Shown: positions 27,320 through 35,389, counted from the stretch's first letter. The stretch: DNA of 39,204 bases from Bacteroidales bacterium (GCA_016929525.1 JAFGIP010000007.1:1-39204), one strand, 5' to 3'. Notes: generated by a model not told the origin, from the sequence alone. Program-made: numbers and translations.

Positions 27320-27799
27320 TTATTCAGAAAATGACTGCAATCCGTTAAAGTAGTTTTTTGTATTCTGATGAACATTTGAATCTTCCAGAATTTCGTCAAT
27401 AGTAGCCCACCAATATTCCTGATGTTGCTCATCGGGAATGTTCTCAGGAATGTCTTTCACCTTAATCCTGTAAGCAATAACAATATAATGAGTGCCAAAT
27501 GAAGAGTCTCCCCTATAATTTTCATTTGGATAGATGTGTTCATAAATTCCAAGAAAATCTGAATCCTTAAGCTGAAATGTAATTCCTGTTTCTGCTTTTA
27601 CTATGCGCCGAAAAGCGTCCTTAAATTGTTCTCCCTTCTGAATTCTGCCTCCGGGGACAAACCAATATCCTTTAGCCGGGTGATTGTTCCTCCATCCTAA
27701 TAATATTTCTCCATCAGCATTTTCAATTATTAAATCAATTGATACCAATGGCGTATTTTTAACCACATCCCTGAATTCGCTTTCCGATAGTCTTTGCAT
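27320..27799 (-). CDS. Nudix hydrolase, GDP-mannose mannosyl hydrolase type
   Basis: A 159-residue Nudix protein. The order VSIDLIIENADGEILLGWRN, GYWFVPGGRIQKGE, then ETGI follows the modified Nudix box of GDP-mannose mannosyl hydrolase (Gmm/WcaH), in which the usual REUxEExGU motif is altered. That enzyme splits GDP-mannose or GDP-glucose to GDP and sugar, and could tune the GDP-mannose pool used by gmd and fcl at 21-23 kb. Its position away from those genes makes the link inferential. Confidence 0.85.
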   Translation of the reverse strand: MQRLSESEFRDVVKNTPLVSIDLIIENADGEILLGWRNNHPAKGYWFVPGGRIQKGEQFKDAFRRIVKAETGITFQLKDSDFLGIYEHIYPNENYRGDSSFGTHYIVIAYRIKVKDIPENIPDEQHQEYWWATIDEILEDSNVHQNTKNYFNGLQSFSE

Positions 27800-27844
27800 G
27801 TTTCTGTTTTTCTCCTGACAAATAAAGTTATCTTTTTCAGAAAG

Positions 27845-27880
27845 AAAAAACCGGCAGAGTTTTATTTTTCCTCTGCCGGT
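27845..27880 (-). terminator. Rho-independent terminator of the GH16 gene
   Basis: A perfect 10-bp stem ACCGGCAGAG/CTCTGCCGGT (27850-27859, 27871-27880), read on the minus strand, is followed by a run of T. It lies about 37 bases past the glucanase stop. Confidence 0.92.
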
Positions 27881-27916
27881 AATATAGTCTGGTTGTCCAA
27901 TTTTTCCTTAGCTACA

Positions 27917-30247
27917 TTACTGTTTTGTGAATTTAACAGCGCTTTCTATTCCTGAGTTTGTTAAAACCGTTAAAATATACATGCCTTTATTAAGATCACT
28001 GATATCGATAGTAACCGTAGATATATCCTTTACAGGAAACTTACAGGTAAGTCTGCCCGACATATCATAAATCCTTATCTCGTATGAACCTTCAGGCATT
28101 CCTTTAATATTTGCGATATTATCAACAGGATTTGGGATAACTGTTACAGCCTGAGATAATGAAGAGTTTTCATCCAGGGCCGATTTAACCCCCTGTGTTA
28201 TTTGCAACCAGTTGATATTATATCCTCCGGCCGGGACATATATTGCAACCTGTTGTTGTCCGGCACTTAATGTAACGGTATGCGAAATTGTTGTCCAGTT
28301 CTGCCATCCGCCAGTACCTGGAACACTTATTGTTCCATACACGTTTCCGCCTCCGGCTTGTTCAAACTGTATTGAGCCCCCTCCATTCTGGCTGGCTACA
28401 CGATATTCAATTGTATGCGTCCCCGATGAAGGAATGTTCACATCCCATATCATCCAGTCACCTGCATCGATCCATCCAACATTTTCTCCTCCCTCAGAAC
28501 AGCTTTCAGTCTGAATACCATTCATTAAGGCATAATCTTCTGCTTCAATGAGTGCTGACCATGAATCTGAGACAGGTGGATCTGTTGCCGGCGGTGCAGT
28601 TGATCCTCCGCTCGTAAAACTGAACCAGTTGATATTAAACCCGCCGGCAGAAGCATAGATGCCTATTTGTTGCTGACCTGCACTTAATGTTACCGTATGG
28701 GATATGGTAGTCCAGCTTTGCCATCCCCCGGTACCCGGTACACCAATTGTTCCGTATACGGTGCCTCCTCCGGCTTGTTCAAGCCGTATTGAACCACCTC
28801 CATTCTGACTTGCAACTCTGTAATTAACAGTATATGTTCCGGATGAGGCCACATTAACATTATAAACCATCCAGTCTCCGTTATCTATCCAGCCTACATT
28901 CTGCCCACCCCCATCATCGGAGGTTGATTCAAGGTCTATACCACTCATATCAGAGTAATCTTCTGCCTGAATTGTTCCGGGAATCTGATAATATGTTGTA
29001 TTTGCTGGCGGATTTGTTGATCCTCCGCTTTCAATGCTAAACCAATTTAAATTCCATCCACCTGCAGTTGCTAAAATAGCAATAGTCTGCTGACCTGCAG
29101 GCAGGTTCACATTGTGCGAAATGGTTGTCCATGTTTGCCACCCCCCTGTACCTGGAACTGAAAGTTCACCGAAGTTAGTTCCTCCGCCATAAGACTCAAG
29201 ACGTAAACTTCCACCCCCATTCTGGCTGGCTACACGATAATTAACAGTATAACTACCTGCGCTTGGAACATTTATACTGTAAGCAATATAATCATTGGCA
29301 TCTATCCACCCTACATTTTGTCCACCTCCGGCATCAGTAGTTGTTTCGGTTTGAATTCCCGTCATGTCGCAATAATCTTCTGCCTGAATTGTCGCAGGAA
29401 CCGAAGTATACGATGAACCACAGGTACCTCCCGGATCAGTCCCGCTATCAGAACCTGTATGTCTGTATACTCTTACATAGTCAACTTCCAGAGTGCGCGG
29501 CCAGATATTCGGATCTACTCCCTGGGCACCTCCCCAGTCTCCACCAACAGCAAGGTTTAAGATTATGTGAAAATTGTAATTAAACGGCCATGATTCCCAG
29601 CCTGTCCAGTCATTCCAGACAGTAAAATAGTTTGTACCGTCTACAAAGAATTCAAGTCTGTCTTCATACCAGTTACATGAATAAACATGCCAGTTGGTTG
29701 TGGGATCAGATACGGTTATAGTTCCTGTCCTTTGAGTTCCAACCGCCCAGAAACAGCAGGCACTGTGAGTAGATGCATGGATAACATTCTGATCGTATCC
29801 AACTTCCTCCATAATATCAATTTCACCACAGTTAGGCCATCCATAATTTGTAATAGAGTTTGTACCATAATAAAAATCATTGTCTGGATAAAGCCAGAAA
29901 GCCGGCCACGTTCCCCAACCCCCCGGCAAAAGCATACGGGCTTCAAATCGTCCATAGGTCCAGGATGAAGTTGAATTAAGCCTGGCTGAATAGTAATTGC
30001 TACCATCGGAAGCTGCTTTGATTTTTAAAGTTCCGTTCGACACAGATGCATTATCCAGGTTAGCTGTATAGTACTGAAGTTCATTATTTACTACGCCGGG
30101 ATTCCATACTTCCGGACTCCAGTGCCCGTCGGGATAACCAGAATAATTGAATTCATCGCTCCAAACAAGTTCCCACTGTGCGCTTAATGGTACAAAAAAG
30201 GAGAGAACAAAAAATAGAAAAATTGAATTAATGATTTGTTTTTTCAT
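27917..30247 (-). CDS. Secreted GH16 beta-glucanase with three CBM6 domains and T9SS sorting domain
   Basis: A 776-residue exported enzyme. A signal peptide (1-23) is followed by a GH16 catalytic domain (about 25-262) with the active-site motif GEIDIMEEVG: nucleophile Glu142, helper Asp144, acid/base Glu147. Three CBM6 carbohydrate-binding modules follow at about 284-406, 422-545 and 564-684, each with AEDY, NVGWID, SQNGGGS and VPGTGGW phrases. Residues 701-776 form a type A T9SS C-terminal domain (VIPNPVDN...). The GH16 subtype resembles laminarinases (beta-1,3-glucanases), which would suit algal or fungal glucan. No SusC/SusD genes are nearby. Monocistronic with its own terminator. Confidence 0.95.
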   Translation of the reverse strand: MKKQIINSIFLFFVLSFFVPLSAQWELVWSDEFNYSGYPDGHWSPEVWNPGVVNNELQYYTANLDNASVSNGTLKIKAASDGSNYYSARLNSTSSWTYGRFEARMLLPGGWGTWPAFWLYPDNDFYYGTNSITNYGWPNCGEIDIMEEVGYDQNVIHASTHSACCFWAVGTQRTGTITVSDPTTNWHVYSCNWYEDRLEFFVDGTNYFTVWNDWTGWESWPFNYNFHIILNLAVGGDWGGAQGVDPNIWPRTLEVDYVRVYRHTGSDSGTDPGGTCGSSYTSVPATIQAEDYCDMTGIQTETTTDAGGGQNVGWIDANDYIAYSINVPSAGSYTVNYRVASQNGGGSLRLESYGGGTNFGELSVPGTGGWQTWTTISHNVNLPAGQQTIAILATAGGWNLNWFSIESGGSTNPPANTTYYQIPGTIQAEDYSDMSGIDLESTSDDGGGQNVGWIDNGDWMVYNVNVASSGTYTVNYRVASQNGGGSIRLEQAGGGTVYGTIGVPGTGGWQSWTTISHTVTLSAGQQQIGIYASAGGFNINWFSFTSGGSTAPPATDPPVSDSWSALIEAEDYALMNGIQTESCSEGGENVGWIDAGDWMIWDVNIPSSGTHTIEYRVASQNGGGSIQFEQAGGGNVYGTISVPGTGGWQNWTTISHTVTLSAGQQQVAIYVPAGGYNINWLQITQGVKSALDENSSLSQAVTVIPNPVDNIANIKGMPEGSYEIRIYDMSGRLTCKFPVKDISTVTIDISDLNKGMYILTVLTNSGIESAVKFTKQ
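28196..29398 (-). repeat. Three tandem CBM6-coding repeats
   Basis: Coding repeats for CBM6 modules at 29030-29398, 28613-28984 and 28196-28558, each about 365-370 bases. The second and third are closer to each other (shared LSAGQQQ, GGGSI and VYGTI phrases) than to the first, suggesting a later duplication. Confidence 0.85.
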
Positions 30248-30879
30248 AATAGTTAGTTTAAGAATGAATTTGTTAGTTTAGAGTAATTAGTGCTTAATAG
30301 ATTTACAGGTACATTTTTACTATATCAGTACATAGAGGTATAATATACCTTTCATACTGACTGATTTATTTCCAACCCCACCGGGGTATTTGTGCCTGCG
30401 GTCAGTTAGTAAAGTAGTTCATATAATGAACGCAACCGAAAGATCCGGATTAATGAAGATTATGTCTGTGGAACATGAAGTTGCTGAAAATACTGAACAG
30501 TATCATCCTGATGTAAAAACTTTATGGGATTTCTTCATGAAACAACAGTATAGTTAAAAGAAAAAATGATCAGGGTATTTTCATAGTTCTTAGTAATTAA
30601 ATGTAGTTAGTATTAAGTCTGGTTTATTCAATATTTTGAATAAAATTGATGTGAATGATTTGAAAATCAAATCAGGTTCGTGAAAAAACCATAATAATAA
30701 CACCAGAAGTGCTCTTTTTCCAAATTTTATGGTATGACAACATCCATACAGGCAAAACGATATGTAATCCGAAAGGCTGTAACACGCTTTATTCACTCGA
30801 TACAGGAGCAATCCGAGCAGAAGTATTTTTGATCATGGAAGTTTGAATTATATAAATAAATATTCATAAGATCTTTTAT
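30248..30879. other. 630-base gap upstream of the DUF134 cluster
   Basis: No gene is firmly supported. The stretch holds the presumed glucanase promoter (left), a small CCCC/GGGG palindrome near 30375, a 43-codon frame at 30426-30557, and a start-less open frame at 30664-30846 that cannot be assigned. The right end carries the DUF134 operator region. Confidence 0.45.
30426..30557 (+). CDS. Possible 43-residue small protein
   Basis: ATG to TAA gives 43 residues with mixed polar composition (MNATERSGLMKIMSVEHEV at the start, ending FFMKQQYS). No ribosome-binding site, signal peptide or domain is visible. It may be the fragment of an older gene or chance. Kept only because the amino-acid composition is plausible. 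Confidence 0.2.
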   Translation: MNATERSGLMKIMSVEHEVAENTEQYHPDVKTLWDFFMKQQYS

Positions 30880-30920
30880 AATGAGAATATTCTCATTAGA
30901 TTTGTATCGAGAATATTCTC
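30880..30920 (+). promoter_or_regulatory. DUF134-cluster promoter with paired GAGAATATTCTC operators
   Basis: Two perfect palindromes share the core GAGAATATTCTC. The first is AATGAGAATATTCTCATT (30880-30897) and the second is the 12-bp core at 30909-30920; their centres are 26 bp apart. Exactly between them, 30897-30904 reads TAGATTTG, a full TAnnTTTG -7 box. The start codon of DUF134 at 30950 follows. The layout is that of a repressed or autoregulated promoter. DUF134 is the nearest DNA-binding candidate; that pairing is inference. Confidence 0.75.
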
Positions 30921-30949
30921 TTTTATCATCTGCTTATATAATTATTGCT

Positions 30950-31354
30950 ATGCCCAGACGCAGAAGACTGAGAAAAATTGTTGCTCCTCCGGGTTTTCGC
31001 GGATATAAACCTTATGGAGTAAACAGCAGTAAAAATGAGTCTGTTGAACTGTTATACGAAGAATATGAAGCTATTAAACTGGCAGACTATGACCTGATGA
31101 ACCATCTGGAGGCATCTGAACTGATGGGAATTTCACGTCCTACTTTTGCACGAATATATGAAAGTGCCAGAAGAAAAATTGCTCTTGCTTTGGTAGAAAC
31201 AAAAGAAATAAAAACTACATATGGAAATGCATGGATGGATAAAAACTGGTTTATCTGTAAAGACTGCTATGCACGTTTTACAATTCCAATAAATACAAGG
31301 AGCCACGAATGTCCGATATGCAAGTCCGGAGAAATAGAAACAATAAAACAATAA
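30950..31354 (+). CDS. DUF134 family DNA-binding protein
   Basis: The open frame runs from 30881, but that ATG lies inside the operator. ATG 30950 gives the family start MPRRRRLRKI and 134 residues. A helix-turn-helix around residues 50-80 (HLEASELMGISRPTFARIYE) resembles a sigma-70 region 4-like fold. The C-terminus carries a zinc-ribbon set, Cys103-x2-Cys106 and Cys121-x2-Cys124. DUF134 genes commonly lie beside NifX-like and ferredoxin-MinD genes in anaerobes. The likely role is regulator of the cluster. It is followed after one base by the first NifX-like gene. Confidence 0.9.
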   Translation: MPRRRRLRKIVAPPGFRGYKPYGVNSSKNESVELLYEEYEAIKLADYDLMNHLEASELMGISRPTFARIYESARRKIALALVETKEIKTTYGNAWMDKNWFICKDCYARFTIPINTRSHECPICKSGEIETIKQ

Positions 31355-31355
31355 T

Positions 31356-31673
31356 ATGAAAACAGTAATTACATCTGAAGGAGAAAATTTAAATGCCCCT
31401 TTCGATAAAAGGTTTGGCAGAGCAGCCTGGTTTTGTATTTACGACGAAGGATCAAGAGAAAGCAGTTTCATAAAAAATGAAAATGCCAGTGTTACCGGGG
31501 GAGCCGGAACCAGGTCAGCTGAAAAAATGATTGAATTGGGAGTAACTAAAATTATCTCCGGAGATTTTGGACCTAAGGCAAAAGAGCTGCTTGAAAAATT
31601 CAACATTCAGATGGTAATCCTACAGGATGATAATCTGAAAGTTCAAAATATTATTGAAAAGTTAAATAAATAA
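31356..31673 (+). CDS. NifX/NafY-like (dinitrogenase Fe-Mo cofactor biosynthesis family) protein
   Basis: A 105-residue single-domain protein of PF02579. The order is FDKRFGRAAWFCIYDE, a variable loop with GGAGTRSAE, and VTKIISGDFGPKAKELL. NifX and NafY bind iron-molybdenum cofactor precursors. Stand-alone members in non-diazotrophs are often called NifB/NifX-type and have no proven ligand. No nif structural genes are in the window, so nitrogen fixation is not implied. It sits one base after DUF134. Confidence 0.9.
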   Translation: MKTVITSEGENLNAPFDKRFGRAAWFCIYDEGSRESSFIKNENASVTGGAGTRSAEKMIELGVTKIISGDFGPKAKELLEKFNIQMVILQDDNLKVQNIIEKLNK

Positions 31674-31676
31674 AAA

Positions 31677-31682
31677 AGGAGG
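31677..31682 (+). promoter_or_regulatory. Strong Shine-Dalgarno AGGAGG
   Basis: A consensus AGGAGG with a 5-base spacer precedes the ATG at 31688. Almost no other gene in the window has one, as is usual for Bacteroidota. It may mark high translation of the small protein or an origin outside the phylum. Confidence 0.8.
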
Positions 31683-31687
31683 TTATT

Positions 31688-31894
31688 ATGCCAGGTTTTG
31701 ACAGGACCGGTCCCGAGGGTAAAGGTTCCCGCACCGGAAGAGGATTGGGTAAATGCAACCCAGATAATAAAATTACTGACGAAAAAAAAGATACCGATGA
31801 ATTCAGACGCGGTTTAGGCAGAAGAGCAGGCAGAGGTTATGGCGTCGGAAACGGTAACCGACCAGGAAGAAGGCTTAGAAGATTTAATTCTTAA
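31688..31894 (+). CDS. DUF5320-like Gly/Arg-rich small protein
   Basis: A 68-residue basic protein beginning MPGFDRTGPEGKGSRTGRGL, the characteristic start of DUF5320. It ends in a Gly-Arg-rich segment (GRRAGRGYGVGNGNRPGRR) and has a single Cys in GKCNP. The function is unknown; members accompany NifX-like and ferredoxin-MinD genes in anaerobic bacteria and archaea. The strong ribosome site suggests abundant synthesis. No membrane or signal segment. Confidence 0.88.
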   Translation: MPGFDRTGPEGKGSRTGRGLGKCNPDNKITDEKKDTDEFRRGLGRRAGRGYGVGNGNRPGRRLRRFNS

Positions 31895-31935
31895 TAAGGA
31901 AATTACAGTCCTGAACAGCAAACAGGTATCTGAAT

Positions 31936-32678
31936 ATGCAACTGATAATCATTCTAATCGCTCTGACGGTTGGCAGTGCAGGAAGTGTAGCTATTGCCGG
32001 CTCATTGTTACTATTAAAACAAGATAAGCTCGATCAAATTTCGAATTATCTTTTAACGCTTGCCGGCGGTACCTTGCTGGGAGCAGCGTACTTAGGTATG
32101 CTGCCGAAAGCTGTTAAACTTGCTAATAATGCAGATTCTGTTTTTGTTTTAACCCTGACAGGAATTGTATTATTTTTTATCACCGAGAAAGTGATCCTTT
32201 GGCGGGCATGTGGTAACAAACAATGCGAACGACACAATAATGCTTCAGCACCTTTAATATTAATTGGAGATGCACTTCATAATTTTATTGACGGAATTAT
32301 TATCACCACGGCCTTTTTTACATCACTAGAATTTGGAGTCGTTGTTACGCTTACTGTTTTATTCCATGAAATCCCCCAGGAACTTGCCGACTTTGGAATT
32401 CTTATCAAAAACGGATATTCAAAATCGAAAGCATTAGCATATAATATGGCTTCCGGTTTAACCGCTTTTCTCGGAGGGTTAATCGCATATTTCACTCTGG
32501 ACTCTGCCAGAAAATTTATCCCCTGGGTGCTTGCCCTTTCTGCTGCCAGCTTTACTTATATAGCATTAGCAGATCTTGTACCCCAAATGCATAAAAAACA
32601 ACGATTAAAGATTCTGTTTTTCAGGTAACATTAATACTAACAGGGATCTTAATTATTTACTTAATTAAAGAAATATAA
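31936..32678 (+). pseudogene. ZIP family metal transporter, frameshifted near the C-terminus
   Basis: The frame from ATG 31936 runs 230 residues to a stop at 32626-32628. It has seven membrane segments and the ZIP metal site HNFIDG (His115, Asn116, Asp119) plus FHEIPQE (His144, Glu145, Glu149). After an A6 tract (32593-32598) it reads through a non-family tail. Adding one A restores a family-like end, KDSVFQVTLILTGILIIYLI, the expected eighth helix, stopping at 32678. That would give 247 residues and place the stop 8 bases before the next gene. It is either a real mutation, a slippage-dependent gene or an assembly error. ZIP proteins import Zn, Fe or Mn. Confidence 0.82.
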
Positions 32679-32686
32679 GAAAACAA

Positions 32687-33028
32687 ATGAACAAAATAAT
32701 TGCAATTCCGGTTGACGACAACGGTATCTTAGATGCTCATTTCGGGCACTGTAAGTTTTTTACAATCCTATCAGTAGAAAACAATGAAATTGTTAATGAA
32801 GAGAAAATAGTACCCCCGCCCCACGAACCTGGACTTTTACCACGTTGGTTAGCGGAAAAAGGTGTTACTGATATTATTGCTGGTGGTATGGGACAACGTG
32901 CCATACAATTATTTAACCATCACAAAGTAAATGCCTTTGTGGGTGCACCACGGCTATCTGCTACAAAGCTATGCGAAGGTCACCTGAATAACACGTTAAT
33001 TTTTTCGGCAAACTATTGTGATCATTGA
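32687..33028 (+). CDS. Second NifX/NafY-like protein
   Basis: A 113-residue protein of the same PF02579 family as the one at 31356. It has the conserved AHFGHCKFFTI, a PPPHEPGLLPRWLAEKGV segment typical of the NifB-NifX-type subgroup, and IIAGGMGQRAIQLF. It has two His and a Cys close to the presumed cofactor pocket (HFGHC). The two family members in the cluster differ strongly, so they probably hold different cargo or act at different steps. It is 8 bases behind the reconstructed ZIP stop. Confidence 0.9.
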   Translation: MNKIIAIPVDDNGILDAHFGHCKFFTILSVENNEIVNEEKIVPPPHEPGLLPRWLAEKGVTDIIAGGMGQRAIQLFNHHKVNAFVGAPRLSATKLCEGHLNNTLIFSANYCDH

Positions 33029-33060
33029 TACCGTAACGTATAAAATTAAAGCTATAGTCA

Positions 33061-33960
33061 ATGTCATATAAAATAACAGTTGCAAGCGGTAAAGGCGGAA
33101 CCGGGAAAACAACGGTTGCAGTTAACTTATTCCATTTCTTAAAAGATCGGTTAAATAGTAATATACAATTGGTCGATTGCGATGTTGAAGAGCCTAACGA
33201 TGTAATCTTTTTCCCAAATGCGGTAAAAATCAATCAGGAAAAGGTGAGCCAGTTCATCCCTGAAATAGATATAAAAAAATGCACCTTTTGCCGCAAATGT
33301 GTTGAATATTGTGAGTTCAATGCAATTGTTGTGATCCCCACAGTAAGCTTCGCAGAAGTTAATTCATCACTCTGTCATTCATGCGGAGCATGTTTGGTCG
33401 CCTGCGGCGAAAATGCAATTTCAGAAATTGCTCAACCTATCGGACATGTTAATTTCTACGACATTAACTCGGATAATCCCCTGGCTGAAGGCAATTTAAA
33501 AATCGGATCCGCTATGCAAACCATGCTTATTAAGGAATTAAAAAAGCACGTGTCTGATCAAATTGAGATTGTAATTTACGATGCCCCGCCAGGCACAAGT
33601 TGCCCCGTCGTTGAAACAATTGTTGATGCTGATTATATAATTTTAGTTACAGAACCTACTCCATTTGGTTTACACGATCTTAAACTTATGGTCAACCTTC
33701 TTGATGAAGTTAAAAAACCTTTTGGTGTTATTATAAATAAAGCCGGTTTAGGAAATAATGATATTTATGAACTAATCGAAAAAAAAGGAATTGAACTATT
33801 GGGTGAAATTCCATTTACCCGTGAATATGCGTCACATTATGCCGCCGGTAATCTATTATCTGATATACCGGAAGAAATATCGTTAAGTTTTAAGGAGATC
33901 GTCAGCAAATTGGAAAACAGAATAATTATTTATGAAGGAAATAACTATTTTAAGTGGTAA
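33061..33960 (+). CDS. MinD/Mrp-type P-loop ATPase with two inserted [4Fe-4S] motifs (first)
   Basis: A 299-residue nucleotide-binding protein. The deviant Walker A GKGGTGKTT lies at residues 10-18 and DAPPGTSCPV is the switch II region. A ferredoxin domain is inserted between, with cysteines at 74, 77, 80, 84 and 105, 108, 111, 115, enough for two [4Fe-4S] clusters. Such proteins resemble Mrp/Nbp35 cluster carriers, and they pair with NifX-like proteins in anaerobes. The last 29 bases overlap the next, homologous gene, so both are translated together and may form a heterodimer. Confidence 0.92.
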   Translation: MSYKITVASGKGGTGKTTVAVNLFHFLKDRLNSNIQLVDCDVEEPNDVIFFPNAVKINQEKVSQFIPEIDIKKCTFCRKCVEYCEFNAIVVIPTVSFAEVNSSLCHSCGACLVACGENAISEIAQPIGHVNFYDINSDNPLAEGNLKIGSAMQTMLIKELKKHVSDQIEIVIYDAPPGTSCPVVETIVDADYIILVTEPTPFGLHDLKLMVNLLDEVKKPFGVIINKAGLGNNDIYELIEKKGIELLGEIPFTREYASHYAAGNLLSDIPEEISLSFKEIVSKLENRIIIYEGNNYFKW

Positions 33961-34798
33961 GGGAGGTACCGGAAAAACAACTATTACCGCAGCATTGGCA
34001 TCGGTCGCAAAAAATGCGGTTTACTGCGACAATGATGTTGATGCAGCTGACCTTCATTTAATATTCAAACCAAAAATAAATGAAGAATACACTTTCTTCA
34101 GCGGATGGAAAGCAAATATCAATACCGATAAATGCACCAACTGCGGTTTGTGTACAGATTATTGCCGCTTCAAAGCAATACAGGTTAATTTGGTTGGTCA
34201 ATTAGTTATAAATCATTTTCATTGTGAAGGATGTCGGTTATGCGAACGAATTTGCCCCGAAGAAGCAATTACTTCAGAAAGAAATGATAAAAACCAGTGG
34301 TTTGTATCAACCTCAAGACTTGGCATGTTAGTTCATGCCCAAATGGCTGCCGGAGAAGAAAATTCAAGTAAACTTGTTACCCAGGTACGAAAGCGTGCAA
34401 AAGAAATAGCAAAAGAAAACGGAGCCGGTTATATAATAAACGATGGCCCTCCCGGAATCGGTTGTGCAACTATTTCATCATTAACAGGAACTGATATGGT
34501 ATTAATTGTTACAGAACCAACAAAATCAGGACTGCATGATACAGAAAGACTTCTTGATTTAATAGAATCTTTTAAAATAAAAGCTTATGTAGTTATCAAT
34601 AAATATGATCTAAACCGGGAAATTGCAACTACCATGCAAAATTACCTGGATTCAAGGAATGTACCTCTTGTTGCCAAAATACCATTTAATCCCATAATGG
34701 TTGAATCAATGCTCGAAGGGAAAACAGTTATTGAATACAGCTCTGACCCGGAGATAACAACAAATATTCATAAAATATGGAACTCCATAAAAAATTAA
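33932..34798 (+). CDS. MinD/Mrp-type P-loop ATPase with two inserted [4Fe-4S] motifs (second)
   Basis: A 288-residue paralogue of the preceding protein. GKGGTGKTT lies at residues 9-17, the ferredoxin cysteines are at 68, 71, 74, 78 and 98, 101, 104, 108, and NDGPPGIGCATI is the switch II region. The start is fixed by the family's first strand, MKEITILSGKGG, and lies inside the upstream gene. The tandem, overlapping arrangement of two such ATPases is common for this family. The likely task is ATP-driven delivery or reduction of a metal centre; the target is unknown. Confidence 0.92.
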   Translation: MKEITILSGKGGTGKTTITAALASVAKNAVYCDNDVDAADLHLIFKPKINEEYTFFSGWKANINTDKCTNCGLCTDYCRFKAIQVNLVGQLVINHFHCEGCRLCERICPEEAITSERNDKNQWFVSTSRLGMLVHAQMAAGEENSSKLVTQVRKRAKEIAKENGAGYIINDGPPGIGCATISSLTGTDMVLIVTEPTKSGLHDTERLLDLIESFKIKAYVVINKYDLNREIATTMQNYLDSRNVPLVAKIPFNPIMVESMLEGKTVIEYSSDPEITTNIHKIWNSIKN

Positions 34799-35385
34799 AT
34801 GAAAAGCCATTCCCTATAATGGCTTATGGAAATAATGTGCTAAGGGATAAATGTTCCAATGTGAATTTAGACAGTAACATTAAATCTGTTAGTGAAAAAT
34901 TAAGGAATACGCTGACATTTGCACAGGGGATTGGTTTGGCAGCACCTCAGATCAATATTCCGGAAAACATTTTTATTGTTGACAGCAAATTAATGTATGA
35001 AGAATTATCAGATCATCAGCGAAATAAATTATTCTCAGGAGACAAAGGTATACAGGAAGCCTTTATTAATGCCAGTATCATTTCTGAATCTGACGATAAA
35101 TGGTACGAAATGGAAGCCTGTTTAAGTATTCCGGGACTAAATGAACCCATTGAGCGATCCTGGGAAATAATCATTGAATATTATGATCTTGATTTCAACT
35201 TAAACCGAAAGCAATATTCCGGTTTTACAGCAAAAGTCATTCAACATGAATACGACCATATTAATGGTATCCTGTTCATTGATCACTTACTGCCACTCAA
35301 AAAGAAATTGTTAAAAAACAAGCTGAATCTTGTGAAGAGTGGAAAAATAGAAACTGATTATCCAATTAAATATTTAAAATATTAA
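34777..35385 (+). CDS. def: Peptide deformylase
   Basis: A 202-residue metal-dependent deformylase, usually iron-loaded, that removes formyl groups from nascent proteins. All three motifs are intact: GIGLAAPQ (51-58), EACLS (113-117; the usual form is EGCLS, with Cys115 as metal ligand) and HEYDH (157-161). An insertion of about 25 residues lies between the first two. It overlaps the preceding ATPase gene by 22 bases, so it belongs to the operon. Being embedded in a metal-handling cluster rather than next to fmt suggests an accessory copy, an inference. Confidence 0.93.
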   Translation: MELHKKLNEKPFPIMAYGNNVLRDKCSNVNLDSNIKSVSEKLRNTLTFAQGIGLAAPQINIPENIFIVDSKLMYEELSDHQRNKLFSGDKGIQEAFINASIISESDDKWYEMEACLSIPGLNEPIERSWEIIIEYYDLDFNLNRKQYSGFTAKVIQHEYDHINGILFIDHLLPLKKKLLKNKLNLVKSGKIETDYPIKYLKY

Positions 35386-35389
35386 TACC

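Noticed and set aside
30590-30811. 73-codon minus-strand frame before DUF134
   Set aside because: Cys- and Phe-rich composition typical of reversed AT-rich DNA; no start signals or homology features recognised.
31356-34798. NifX-like genes considered as evidence for nitrogen fixation
   Set aside because: No nifHDK, nifB or nifEN genes are present. PF02579 proteins are widespread in non-diazotrophs.
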